Origin: Spodoptera frugiperda
Taxonomy: Eukaryota > Arthropoda > Insecta > Lepidoptera > Noctuidae
DNA length: 64,000 nucleotides
Direction: 5' to 3'
Assembly (NCBI RefSeq): GCF_023101765.2
Contig: NC_064216.1
Coordinates: 7,753,545-7,817,544, forward strand
Positions 12,290 to 24,000 of this stretch are shown here, piece by piece (position 1 is the stretch's first letter; each line of letters begins with the position of its first letter). The position numbers were made by a program, and so were the translations under genes. The notes under the pieces are model-generated. The model ran no database searches. It worked only from the letters and a program-made list of their open reading frames with translations, and had not been told where the DNA came from.

Positions 12290-12365
12290 TTATCACTGTC
12301 CGACACGAGATTCGAACCTGCGAAACATTGCAGTCACAGCAAACAGCTACTGCGCCGACCGATAT
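12290..12365 (-). mobile_element. tRNA-derived SINE head
   Basis: On the minus strand the segment reads GGTCGGCGCAGTAGCTG and then CGCAGGTTCGAATCTC, giving plausible A-box and B-box (GGTTCGAATCT) promoters of tRNA-derived SINEs. It cannot fold as a full tRNA, so I call it a SINE relic rather than a tRNA gene. Confidence 0.55.
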
Positions 12366-12667
12366 TTGACGAAATCTGAATCATCTGAAACTTTTTTCAA
12401 AAATTAATAAAATATATCATTAATTAGGTATCACACTCTGGGCGATTACTCTAGTAAGTAGCAATCACTCGGAGTTCCTAGAATAATGAATCGCTTTGCT
12501 CTTATCCTAAGGTTAAGTGGTCATCACATTTTCCAACAATAAAATAATTTATTTCAGATTGTGTATAAATTAATATTTCCTGTTCCATGGAAAATCCCGA
12601 GAAATTTTGCTGTAACTTATCAGTTTATATCGGCTAAGAAAACCCAAGCACTCTGTAGATAAATAAT

Positions 12668-13217
12668 GGGTGTCCCAAAATTAACGCAAGATTTGAATTT
12701 GCCGCCATTTGTGCAGTGAAGTGTTGGCAACCCTGAAAAAAGAGCAATTTGACAGCTAACAGTATAGGGTTATTAAAAATGGAGCGTTACACGATAGATC
12801 AACGTGTCTTCATTATTAAAGAATATTTCAAAGACATTTCCAGGTCGTGTACTCTCTCGTTTCGGTGATCAAAATTGGCCTCCTAGATCGAGCGATTTAA
12901 CACCATTAGACTTCTTTTTATGGGGTTATTTGAAATCACAAGTCTATGTCAACAAGCCCACAACCACCTGTGCATTAAAGGGGGAGATTCAACGCTGCAT
13001 CAACGAAATTCAGCCACATTTATGCAGAATGGTCATGGAAAATTTCAACAAAAGAGTGCGCATGTGCATGCAAAGCCGTGAGGCCATTTGTCCGATGTGT
13101 TATTCCATACATAACCCTATCCTATGTACTTTACGAGTCAATAAAAATATAACTATCAAAAGACTAAAAATGGCGTTTTCTATTTAATTCAAATCTTGCG
13201 TTAATTTTGGGACACCC
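12668..13217 (+). mobile_element. Internally deleted mariner-type element
   Basis: Perfect 32 bp terminal inverted repeats, beginning gggtgtcccaaaattaacgc at 12668 and ending in its complement at 13217, enclose a 550 bp core. The transposase start (MERYTIDQRVFIIKEYF, from 12779) is followed, after a loss of most of the gene near 12827, by the C-terminal part carrying the NWPPRSSDLTPLDFF motif with the last catalytic Asp. The reading frame changes at the junction. No transposase activity is expected, but intact ends would let it be moved in trans. Confidence 0.88.
12804..13187 (+). pseudogene. Mariner transposase C-terminal remnant
   Basis: An open frame to a TAA at 13185-13187. The transposase homology begins at TFPGRVLSRFGDQ and runs through the D-containing block SSDLTPLDFFLWGYLKS to a basic tail. 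The first two catalytic Asp regions and most of the DNA-binding domain are missing. The apparent ATG at 12804 lies in what was another frame and is not a real start. Confidence 0.8.
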
Positions 13218-13439
13218 TATAGATAGATACCTAAGTACATAAATGAATGAGATGAAAATTCTATATTTTTAATCTCGTCTTATTTACAGACTTGAGACAT
13301 GATAAATATTGAACTGTGGACGCAACTGAGTACCTACCTTAGAAGAATGATATCAACAAATAACAAATAGGTCCAGACAAAGAAACGTCCATGACTTGTA
13401 AGAAGGCTTTGACCATTTAGATCTAGAAAATATACCTAG

Positions 13440-13605
13440 TTGTATATAAGGGTATCTTACCCATCTGGGGTAGGCTGCCTCACACACAATACATCTAGGT
13501 ATTTGTGAATCATTGCAGGTATCAATGTGTCGTCTTACCCAAATTGCGAGAATCGAACCTGTTACACATTACGCAGTAACCAGTTGCCCAGCCCCTGTAC
13601 CAAGC
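13440..13605 (-). mobile_element. tRNA-derived SINE
   Basis: The minus strand begins CAGGGGCTGGGCAACTGGTT and reads on to ACAGGTTCGATTCTCGC (B-box). The GGGCTGGGCAAC start and the following GGTAAGACGA region are familiar from noctuid tRNA-derived SINEs. Confidence 0.6.
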
Positions 13606-13619
13606 ATACGGTCAATAAC

Positions 13620-15038
13620 GTTATCAGTTTTTTAAGAATAGAATGGTATTGAAGTTTCTACGTAGTAACTATGTTTGTACCTGTAGGAGTAGGTACTAAC
13701 TACGTAGTAACTACCCTCTTAGGGAAAATCTACTGGACCTAGGTACTTAATCTTATAAAATGTGAGCTTAATGAATTTTAACCAGTCATATTGTTGCCCA
13801 GTAATATTTTATTAGACAGCTATTTATTACTATTGTTTGTTTAATTTACCTTACTTGACCTTTCTTGTAAAGTAAACAGTGTCGATGTCGTTGTAACAAA
13901 GACTTTATTGTTAAGAGCAATAGAAATTATTTTAAAATTAAATTATAGATAATTATTATTTGCTTAGCTGTTTTTAGTGTCCTAGGCATTCGCCCTGTTA
14001 TTGATGACGATAATCGTGTATTAACTAAGTACTACATAACGTATCTTAGGTACTCATATCACATCGGCTCTTATTTTCAGAAGAGTAGCAAACAGTGTAT
14101 CGGTAGTTAAGTCAATAGGTACCTATTTACGGTACAGCTATGCACTATAATATATGTACCTCGGTAACTAGGTATTCTTACTTCTATACCCTCACTAATG
14201 CTTTAATTCAAAGTAAAATGTCACAAGGCTAAATTATTTATGTGGTAAATACAATGGTTTTCAGTAGTTTCAGCAGGTAAGTACTTAAGTATTGTTATCT
14301 ACGCGCACCCACGTTAGATGTGGGTCTAGATTAGGTAGGTACGCCAATCTAGATAAAGGTTCAGAATAAAAATATATTTTGGCTACATTGGTATATCTTG
14401 CGTATTTACGAGTAGGTACTATCCAAGAAGTTATAAGAAGTTATTTCAGTAGTACATGTTGCCAGAATTAAGTCTTCCCCAGGCGAAAATCTCACTAATG
14501 TTTTATTTTTTATTAAAACAGATAATTATCTTTATTTACTACATCTACTATCTAAATATGCATGTCCTAGATATTTGAACAAAAGTATAATCTATTAACA
14601 TCAGCAGACAATACGGTTAATATTGTTAAAACGATTTTGTTGTACCTAAACAAAAATCTTAATTACATTACACAGTTAATTGGGTTATAAATTAAATGCT
14701 AATTTATGTGTCTACAATTTTTTCATGTTAATGGATGATTCAATTCTTTTATTGTAAGTGTAGTTGCGAGTCGTCACGTCTATCTTTTTTATTATTAGTA
14801 ATACAAAGATAAGCCAGGTGTTAAGATAAAACAAACATAAAAATCAACAAGTTTATTTAATTAAAATCACAAAATTAAACTATCTTATGTAGGTACTTAT
14901 AAAAATATTTTCATTTCAAAAACATTTCATATTACTTAGTAGCACCAATAAGAATTATATTTTTAAGTCTTCATTTATGTACATTGGCTTTGCATAAGTA
15001 TTTTGTTTGTAAGTACATTTTTATACATTAATAATACA
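13620..15038. other. Intergenic AT-rich stretch
   Basis: I see no gene, RNA or intact element. Short aggtacctaagt-like runs recur, a low-complexity feature of moth intergenic DNA. Confidence 0.5.
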
Positions 15039-15044
15039 TTTATT
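15039..15044 (-). terminator. Candidate SLC41-type gene polyadenylation signal
   Basis: TTTATT on the plus strand is AATAAA on the coding strand, about 300 nt after the stop. A second candidate lies at about 14850. The choice is uncertain. Confidence 0.4.
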
Positions 15045-15342
15045 ACAAAAGAAGGAGATAGTAAAATAATTTTACAGAATGTGTATAGGCAGGAAAATTT
15101 GAAATAAATAGTTACTGTTTCCATGTCAGTAATTGTGAGGAATGAATGAAATGTGCCACTTGTCAAGAAAAAGAAAATATAAAAAGTATGGCACAAAATA
15201 CAGTAATACTGCTTAAATTAATACAATGTTTAGAACAGTATCACTTATCTATATTACATTGCTTTAGAAAATCTGATTTTCATATAGTTAATTATAATTT
15301 TGAGCAGTACAAGCAGATTAATATACAAGAATGAGATTAATT

Positions 15343-16662
15343 TTAGTCTCCTAAATCACTGTCCTTATCACCTATTGCATATAGTATGCTGAATGCCACA
15401 CCCAGCAGAGCAGTACCCAACAAGTCACCTAATGCTGTAAGATAAGGTATTGCTGAGTTGTCAGGGTCCATTCCCATCTTCCACATCCATGCAACCATAT
15501 AATGGCTAATGGTTAGCAACAAAAACACTTGTAACAATGCAGCAGACATGTAAATTAATATGAAAGTGGGAGTTGTTGATGTGTGACCGGCTCTCAAATA
15601 TCCTATTGTGTAGATAAATATCAACTGCCCCGGTATCACCATAACCAGGAGAAGTCTAGTAGTGCTTCCCAAAACAGAGCCTTCTTTTTGACCTGTGTGT
15701 AGTTGGGTAGACAATCTAGAAGCATGTACTGCCACCATGTTGCCACCTATGCCATTTATAACTAGCTGGTAGACAGCAATACCTGTGTACACTGACACAG
15801 TGTGGTCCAGTATTAATCCCCCAGCACTGCTTATTACCATGGCAGATACCACAGGCACCCAGCCTTCATCCAGCGCTTGCCTTGTGAATTTATTGCTCCA
15901 AGCAATGTAACCACACACAGGCACAAGCAGCGCGCCAACAGTGATAATAATAGATGGTAGTATAATACTTGTGCCAATAGATTTATACAGTAGTGATGCT
16001 ATCCAAGACAATAGTGCCAAGGTTGTCAAATCTCCAAGGCTGGCTGCTATTGGTGTGGCAATGTTGTCAGGATTTATGTTCATCTTTTTTGAAACCACTA
16101 TCACCCCTATCATGATCAAACCAAGTACAAAACTGGCAGATGATGCTGTTAACACACTAGACGCACACAGTAATGATGCATGATGGATGTCAAACTGTCC
16201 TTCTGGAATCCAACCCATTGCTACAGCAGCCATGGCTGCCAGGAACCCCACCAGCACCGCCTGACACTGTATTAAACACAAATTACCCACAACCAGGGAG
16301 CCCAGACTAGTGTCCAGGTGACCCAAATGGGCATGAGTTGACAGTCGAGATGCTAATGTCATTTCCAGATTACCTTTTAACCCCAGGAGGGCTGGCACCA
16401 AGATATAGACTTCAGACACTTTGGTGAACACTTCCCAGTGCTGCACTACATCTAACAGGAGGCTAGCTGCCACCATGCCAAAGCCAGCCAATAGGAATGA
16501 TACAAACATTTGCACTCCGGCAACCCATGATGTTTCCTTCTCATATTTTATGTCAGGGGGCTTTTCCTCGTTTGCGATAAGCCTGTATGCATTAGCAGTC
16601 TTTGTTTCAGGATCGCTTTCGGTGGTTCGCGCCATCCTAGAATTTGTCTTGTTTCTGTTCAT
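15343..16662 (-). CDS. SLC41A1: SLC41-family magnesium transporter (MgtE-like), intronless
   Basis: A membrane carrier of the SLC41/MgtE family, which moves Mg2+ across the plasma membrane; family members act in Na+-coupled Mg2+ efflux. It is a complete 439-residue single-exon frame. It has two homologous MgtE-like halves: residues 43-230 with LVPALLGLKGNLEMTLASRL (88-107), NPDN (197-200) and SLGDLTTLALL; and residues 267-430 with NGIGGNMVAVHASRLSTQ, DPDN (399-402) and ALGDLLGTALL. The paired GN, PDN and GDL motifs line the Mg2+ path in MgtE. About ten hydrophobic segments are visible. The start MNRNKTNSRM is chosen over an in-frame ATG at 16818, whose extra residues look like untranslated sequence. 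MARTTESD at 16635 is another possible start. It is slightly shorter than human SLC41A1. No introns interrupt it, unlike the vertebrate genes, so it may derive from a retrocopy. Its neighbours are unrelated. Confidence 0.93.
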   Translation of the reverse strand: MNRNKTNSRMARTTESDPETKTANAYRLIANEEKPPDIKYEKETSWVAGVQMFVSFLLAGFGMVAASLLLDVVQHWEVFTKVSEVYILVPALLGLKGNLEMTLASRLSTHAHLGHLDTSLGSLVVGNLCLIQCQAVLVGFLAAMAAVAMGWIPEGQFDIHHASLLCASSVLTASSASFVLGLIMIGVIVVSKKMNINPDNIATPIAASLGDLTTLALLSWIASLLYKSIGTSIILPSIIITVGALLVPVCGYIAWSNKFTRQALDEGWVPVVSAMVISSAGGLILDHTVSVYTGIAVYQLVINGIGGNMVAVHASRLSTQLHTGQKEGSVLGSTTRLLLVMVIPGQLIFIYTIGYLRAGHTSTTPTFILIYMSAALLQVFLLLTISHYMVAWMWKMGMDPDNSAIPYLTALGDLLGTALLGVAFSILYAIGDKDSDLGD

Positions 16663-18070
16663 AATTATATTATAAATCAAATTATTCTGATATGTATGAA
16701 ATGACACGTATTTATGGGTGAAAATGAAAACTTGCCTATTTATTATCGAAGCGCAGCGAACACTTTGTGAAGTTCCAGATGTTGTTATAGGCAGTTCTCT
16801 TACTCCTCGGTATTGCACAGGTATTTGATAAGCAAATTCATTTTGTCATAGCGTATCTAGCTACAACGATAATTGGCTTATTCTGTGAAAGCGCTTCTCG
16901 TAAAACCGTAACTTTTCTTATTATTCAGATGAAATCTTAGTAGAACGGCCTTTTAATAAAATGTTCTTTGTATAATTTTATTCACAGTTAACTTACAAAA
17001 AAATCTTATTTCTCTTTTAAGTCCGTACACTCGGAGATATAAATTATCGAAAATATGTACACGGTGTTTCTATGATAGTGGATAACTGTACTTACTACTG
17101 CAAGCCAGTTGATACAAATAAAATGATAACAATTTTCAATGAAGTGACAGTGACAAGTTGACAACAGTCTGTGACAATCTGACACTTTCTTGACATTTTT
17201 GACTGTGATATATCTGACGTTTATTAAGAAATGATGTACATGTAATTCTCTGAATCGGTAAAATGATCGAACTATCTAGATTTGTAAAAATCGAATCGGT
17301 AAAAAAATCCAATTATTCTAGATCTCTAATAATCCAAGAGACTAAGCTGTTATAAAATAAAAAGTATTTTAAAAATAAATATAATTGACTGATTTCTAGG
17401 TTGTATTATTTATTATCTTTTTTCGTCGATGAACACAAATTTACTTTATGACTGTAGTCGATTTATTGACATTATTGCTTTCGTTTCACTGTTTAAGTTT
17501 ATGGTAACCCCAAAATCTACGATTTGACACGGTAGAAAGTTTGACGTATACATTTTGGCTTGTAGCGATTGGCGATTGTCGATGGAATTTATTGTCGTCG
17601 ACGAGTTGAATGTCGACCGCGGGCCAACATTCACTGTCGTTGTATTACGAAGATTTTAGATTGTACAGAAAATAAAACGGTATAATTTTATTTATTAATC
17701 CCTGAGTTCGCTTTTATTTGAGTAAATAGTTTTGAACCGGTACTAATACAGAAATTGACATAAAAGTTTGTGGAGTAATTGGTGCAGTATTCACGATTTA
17801 GATCCGGAAACCTACTTACTGTGAAATTGTGATTATAATTTAAGTCTCCGTAATTAAATTTAACTAGTTGTAAAGGACATAGTTTTGTAGCTGTTAATGG
17901 TCGTAATTTAGGTCGTGTCAAAGTTTAATTCGAGTAAGGGTTCGTTGTTGATTTTGCTTTGTTTGCTTAAAATTCGCGTGTGTTGCAGGTCGGGAAGATA
18001 ACGTGACATTCGTGTGGCCGTGTTGTCATGAGGCAGTGAACTCGAGTGCGTACGAACTTGACCAGTTAAA
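16663..18070. promoter_or_regulatory. Divergent region between SLC41-type gene and GALNT gene
   Basis: A 1.4 kb gap containing the 5' ends of both head-to-head genes. The GALNT side (17400-18070) is less AT-rich and probably holds its 5' UTR and promoter. A possible acceptor (tgttgcag at about 17981-17988) hints at an upstream non-coding exon. I see no clear TATA box. Confidence 0.4.
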
Positions 18071-21000
18071 ATGTTCAGGAGTAAAATTCGGATACACACA
18101 TGCCGGATAATATTGCTTACTTCGCTGGCATGGCTGCTGGTGGACGTAGTGCTCCTGGCCATGTACTCCGACTGCTTCGGTGATGGCTGGGACTGCAGCA
18201 AAAAAGCAGGCAGTGATAATGTCATGCAGGTGAGCTTGATAAACTTTTTGTGGCTTGTAAAGTTCAAGGTCTGGATTGGACTGTAAACATGATTATGTTT
18301 ACACATTCTTTACTTTATGAAAATAGTCAGGGTACAGTTATATTCTAGTTTTATAACTTAGATTATTTTACATAGTTTGTGGGTGACAGAAAGCCTGTAT
18401 ATTGCCATCTGAACACTTAGCAAGGGAATGTGAATAGTGAAAGGGAGTCTAATTGTTCCTAATTCCACCACATGACCACCAAATCAAAGATTATTGAGCA
18501 CTTGTGTTGCTATATTGATTTTGATTGTACAAAATATTAGATTCCAATAAGAAAGTAGGTACTTTATCCATTTAACTTCCAATTGGATGATCATATTGCA
18601 TTAAATTATATTTGTCTGATAAAAATAAATTAGACTTAAAAAATATAATGCAAACTACAGTACAGTGTCACAAGCCATCCTATTTGATGTGATAAGTATT
18701 TTATTAACTACTCTTACATGTTTAGTTAAATCATATAATAACCTGTGTATTTTATTGTGGTAACTATGTTAAAAAAAGTTAAGGAGATAGATATATTCTT
18801 CAATAATTAAGGGTCAGATAATTATGCACAGACTAACATACAAAGTTAGTATGACATGAAAACTGTTATTTATGTCCAATTGGAATTTGTTTTGTTATGA
18901 TAGACAGCTATAAAATCAATGGACATTCATTGATAAGTTTTAATAACTAGGTAACTCATTCATTATGGCAAGTTTCCCAATGAAAATAATAATTATGAGT
19001 CTCAAGCCTGCATTGTGTGTTATATGTATAAGCATGAGAAATTAATTTTGAACAAAGAAGTTATTTATAAATATATGGATCTGCTACACCTACTGGATAA
19101 CTTCCTACGCTTATTATTCACAATTTAAACTTAGTCAAAAAATAAAAAACTCTAATAGCTATAAACAATTCATATTTGTAAATAATCAAATGGAAAGTTA
19201 TGAAGCCTCATTCACATTAATTTCTTTTACTGACTTTAAAACATATAAATTGTCTATTCCCAATAGGTTAATAATAAAGAAGAGTTTAGAGGCAAAAAGG
19301 CTGCAATTGCAGCTGCATTGCAAGGAAATCAGATTGATGATGACACAAACTTAGAAGTGAATGAAGTTGAAGAAGTGATTGGAGAAGATGGTATTATGCT
19401 GTCTCCATACCCAAAGTCCAGGCTTAAGAGGTGGGAGGAAGCACCATTTGTTAAACCTGAAGCAGATGGATTACCTGGAGAAATGGGTATGTCATTTATT
19501 TATTTATTCATTTATTGCACAATGTACATACATAAAGGCAGTATATTCTACTAGTACAGCAATGACCCTGTTAGAGTGTAGCAATTTATTTAGTAACTAA
19601 ATAATTTATTTAACTTTTGTAAACATTGGAGATGTTGTGTTCATTTATCAAAACTATATTTCATACATGTCTTCAAATTTCACTCATACAATCATAGTAA
19701 TAGTAGATATATGAAACAAATCAATATCTTATAACAATATAGGACATTACTGTTATAGTCCATATATGTGTCATAATGCAAGTACTAATTCTATGTTATC
19801 TGATAAAACATACAAGTGGATCATGGATATAATAAAGAATACATTTTGATAAATGATTATAAACTGTTTTAAAAAGATCTATGATTTACCTGTACTTCAT
19901 TTAATTTCTAATTATCTGATTAATGTAAAAATACTTTTCCTGTATTATCTCCTTGGCTATTATGTTATTGAGTTAAACTCTATTGTAATGTCTTCAAAGT
20001 TCAAATTACTTAACATAAAACGAAAACATAAGAACAATATTTAAAAGCGACACATTTATCTATACTCAATAGCTTTTAATTTGAAAATTATCCCCTTGAA
20101 TAGTTATATAGGGTCAAATTCAGCTGACTCATTTTTTGCTCTGTTCATATTTGAACCTTATTTACATAGCAATAAAGTTGATATTAACTTTGTGTTCTGA
20201 ACAATAAAATACTAGCAGACACAAGGTTCAAGGTAGGCTGTTTTATTACCAAGTCAATAGAAACAGTTATAAATATTAGCTACAAAAAGTAAACAGTTAT
20301 AACATGCTAATATATTCTAAATGGATAATAAATTAATGCTCTCGTTTGTATTGGTATTAGGGAAAACACCTTTCAAATGACTCAATAGCCCTCCATTATA
20401 ACAGTTTTTTATGTTGTTCTGTACTTTTAAGGTACTTGTTCTCCTTCGCGAAATAAATCGCGTCTTCCGTTTTTGTAATTTGGTGTTGTGATAATAGGAC
20501 TATCCATCTTATTGCCTTATTATCAGGATTTCCTGAGGAATTTATTATTATATACAAGCTATTAAACAGTTTCCTACATGCAAGCAAGCCTAACTAGTTA
20601 CTTTAGCTACGCCAGCCGCTTACCATTAGGCTGGTAGGCTTTATTGCCATAAGCCTTAGGTATACCGTATTGTAATACGTTTTATGCTGATGCCACGGTG
20701 GGAAAATTAAATTAAAACTATTGCAAGCAAACCTCATGTTTTGACCATAACCTCTTTCATTGCAATCTCGTGAGAAAATAGCATTCATTTGTCGCACATT
20801 TATATTTTTAACATATGAATGCTGCAAATGAATGTGAATCATTATTCATTGATATGATATTGTTTAAAAACGTCTACTGTATTATGTTATTTATCCGCAG
20901 CTGTCCATTAGTCCATCTGTCCAATAGTCGAGACCCAATTCCCTCACTCCTTCCCCAATCCACAAATCTCCTATCCTCAAATTCCTAATTTTTAAAAGGT

Positions 21001-24000
21001 TAGCAACGCACTCGTAACTCCAGACTGGTGTTTTTGATTGCTTAGCATCAGGTGATCCGACAGTTCGTTCGCCAATTCCATAAAAAATGCGTATAAATAC
21101 GTGCGGACGTTTTTCGCGAACTGACACACAGTTGACGTTGACGGGGTCAGGGGGATTGTTTCATATTATGTGTAGACTATAGACTTAATAAAACCTTTAA
21201 CCAAAATGTGTTTTGACATACCTATTTCTAAATAATCTTTACCATCGTTCCATATAGCTTGTATAAGCCACGGCAGACCGTTTTATAACGTACCTACAGA
21301 GGTGACGTAGAGCCTTAGGGTGGTAAAGTTTTACAACCAGCTAAACCTGCAAAAGCTAGTTTTATTTTACTTTCAATTTAAGTCAAGCCTGTACTGGCAG
21401 TTTTGATGATATAGCTACCTATTTGTATGCGACCATTACTTTCTATTCATAGCACAGATATGACTAAAAGATAAAGACTCCTTTGACTGTCTGTGTAGAA
21501 AAACTAAATATAATGTCTATTGTTTTATTTTTTTTATGTGCGTACCTTCTTTGCATGCAGAACTCGTGCCTGGCTTGTGTTCAATAGCCCGTGTAGCAAA
21601 GTAAAAACACGATTTATTGTTTTCGACCAGTTTGTTTAAAAACTATAATGTTATTTTTTCATTTATGTATCGGAACCTTACAAATCAAATAATCAGTTGC
21701 AGAATAATAAACCTGTATATTATATAGTTTATTTAGCTGCACGCAGTTCAATAAAATAACAAAAGTGATAGTTAGCACTCTTGTAGTTTTAATGTAGCAA
21801 TATTGTAGGAAACAGCTGTTGTTAATTGAACCAATTTTTTTATGGTATAAGCCGGGAAACGACCAGCCAGATCACCTAATGAATAAGCAATCGCTGCCGT
21901 CCATCGACGAGAGGCATTTGCCGGCCTTTTGAGGGTTTGGTATTTAAGGATTGTTGGGGGATTGGGAAGATTGGGAAGGAGGAGTAATTGGGCCTCCGTT
22001 AACCTCACTCATACAACGAAACAACGCAAACGTTTCACGTCGGTTTTCTGTTAGGCCGTGATATCACTCCGGTCGAGCCGGCTCATTTGTGCCGAAGCAT
22101 TGCTCTCCTACACTTACGTCAATACGTCGCGTGTGACGCTTCCAATAGAACATATTATTTAATTTAGAAAATAACATCACGCCCTTTCTTTCCCGTAACT
22201 CGATGTTCAATTGGGTCTATCGGTCCCATTAAGTTGTAGGGGCGACTTATTCCTGTAGATAAATTAAACTCAGCACTATATTCATAAAAACTGAGTTAAT
22301 TTTGAAGTCTTAAAATAAATAAACATATAACTTTGTTGGTGGTCTTATTTAGTGTTTGAAATAGACACCGATGTGTGTTTACTGTGAGGTCTAGAAAAAG
22401 AGAAAGTATATTATTGATGTTAATTAAAAACATTCGGAGTAAGTTTAACTGTCAGACGCTTACAAATTTTTACCAAACTAGCAAACCCGGCGAACTCCGT
22501 TGCGCCATCAATTTTCTTTCCCGGTTTTCTTGCACTTCTATTGAATTTTTTCTAAATTTTCTTTCATATAAACCTCACGGAGCCCGAGACCTTTCTAACG
22601 AATGTTAAACCGTGGAAATCGGTTCGTGCGTTCTGGAGTTATAGCGTCAGGAAGGAAAACCCGACTTATTTTTATATTATAGATTCTAGAGATGCATAAT
22701 GTAACATGACTTCATATCTATTTGTGTCAAAGGAAAACTTCGTCAATAATATTTAAGAGGGTGGCAAGTCTGCCGTAAAATACAAGAGATACCAGATGAT
22801 GAAGAAGAATATTATTAAACTTCATAAAAAATGGTTTTGATTAAACTTAAGTAGGGCTTCTACACGAACATTTCTGTTGTATGTCTTCTCAATATTCTGG
22901 TACATTGGACACTAGTAAAAATTTCGCAATCTAAAAATCTCTGATATTTCATTTAGGTACTCTAGTTGGAATCAAATTGGGGATCGTCTGCGCTTTGTAC
23001 TATTACTCAGTCTATAAACTAGCCCGCTTATATCACAGATCTTTGACCCCAACAACTCTTTAAAATCCGTTCCACTGAACACAGAGAATAACATAAAAAA
23101 GTCTATTTTTCGCTACCTCCAAAGCCGGTTTTTCGTGACAATTTCGCAAAGACGTTTTGGCCTTATTTATTCACTATTCTTCTGTTCAGTACCGTGACTT
23201 ATGCTATAACTATAAAAATAGAGTTAATAAAAACCCAATAAATACGATTTTATTTTCAAAGTTAGGCATTGCATTAGATAATAAGACACTCGACCAAATC
23301 TCGACTAATTTCGTGTGTACACGAAACTGTTCGGACGAGTTCGTAAAATACTATAATACAATTTCTTCAGAAGTCTTCAGGAGTATTCAGTTTTCAAAAA
23401 TATCTGCGTCAACAACCATATATCTTTCCTCTTCGCGTCCCATTACAGTATTTGTATTAATAGAATTTTATTTTCAGGTAAGGCAGTGAATATTCCTATA
23501 GAACAAGAGAAGCTGATGTTGGACAAATTCCAAGAGAACCAGTTCAATCTGTTAGCCAGTGACATGATCTCAGTCAACAGGTCTTTGACTGACGTCAGGT
23601 TTGAGAAGTAAGTCCTTTAACTATATTTATACACGAATATGTGCTAGCTTGCGGCCCGCTTGGTCAAGACATAATAAACTATTACACATCAAAGCCTTCC
23701 TCAGGAATCAATCACACTATCATCATATCTATTGGTGAAAATCATACCGTAAAATTGAGTTTACAGCATTCATACAGACAGACAGACGTGGCAAGGAACT
23801 TCTTTATTTGTACCTATAACCTTTTCTGTGGAAATGATTATTTATTGATCTTCATATAAAGTAGAAATCCACTATTTACAGGAATTGTGAGAATGACTTC
23901 AATTTCGTATGAATTATTGTCAGAAACGTGCTTTCCTTATTGAATTGTTAAATAACATAACTCTGATAACCTTACAACCCTAAGATTAGGTAGTTTTGCA

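Noticed and set aside
12290..12365. A tRNA gene on the minus strand
   Set aside because: B-box and A-box sequences are present, but no cloverleaf or acceptor stem can be drawn, so it is a SINE head.
12804..13187. A 127-codon frame as a host gene
   Set aside because: It lies between mariner terminal repeats and matches the transposase C-terminus.
23157..23489. A 110-codon frame before GALNT exon 3
   Set aside because: It runs into the exon through the acceptor in the wrong frame, has no family motif, and is compositionally intron-like.
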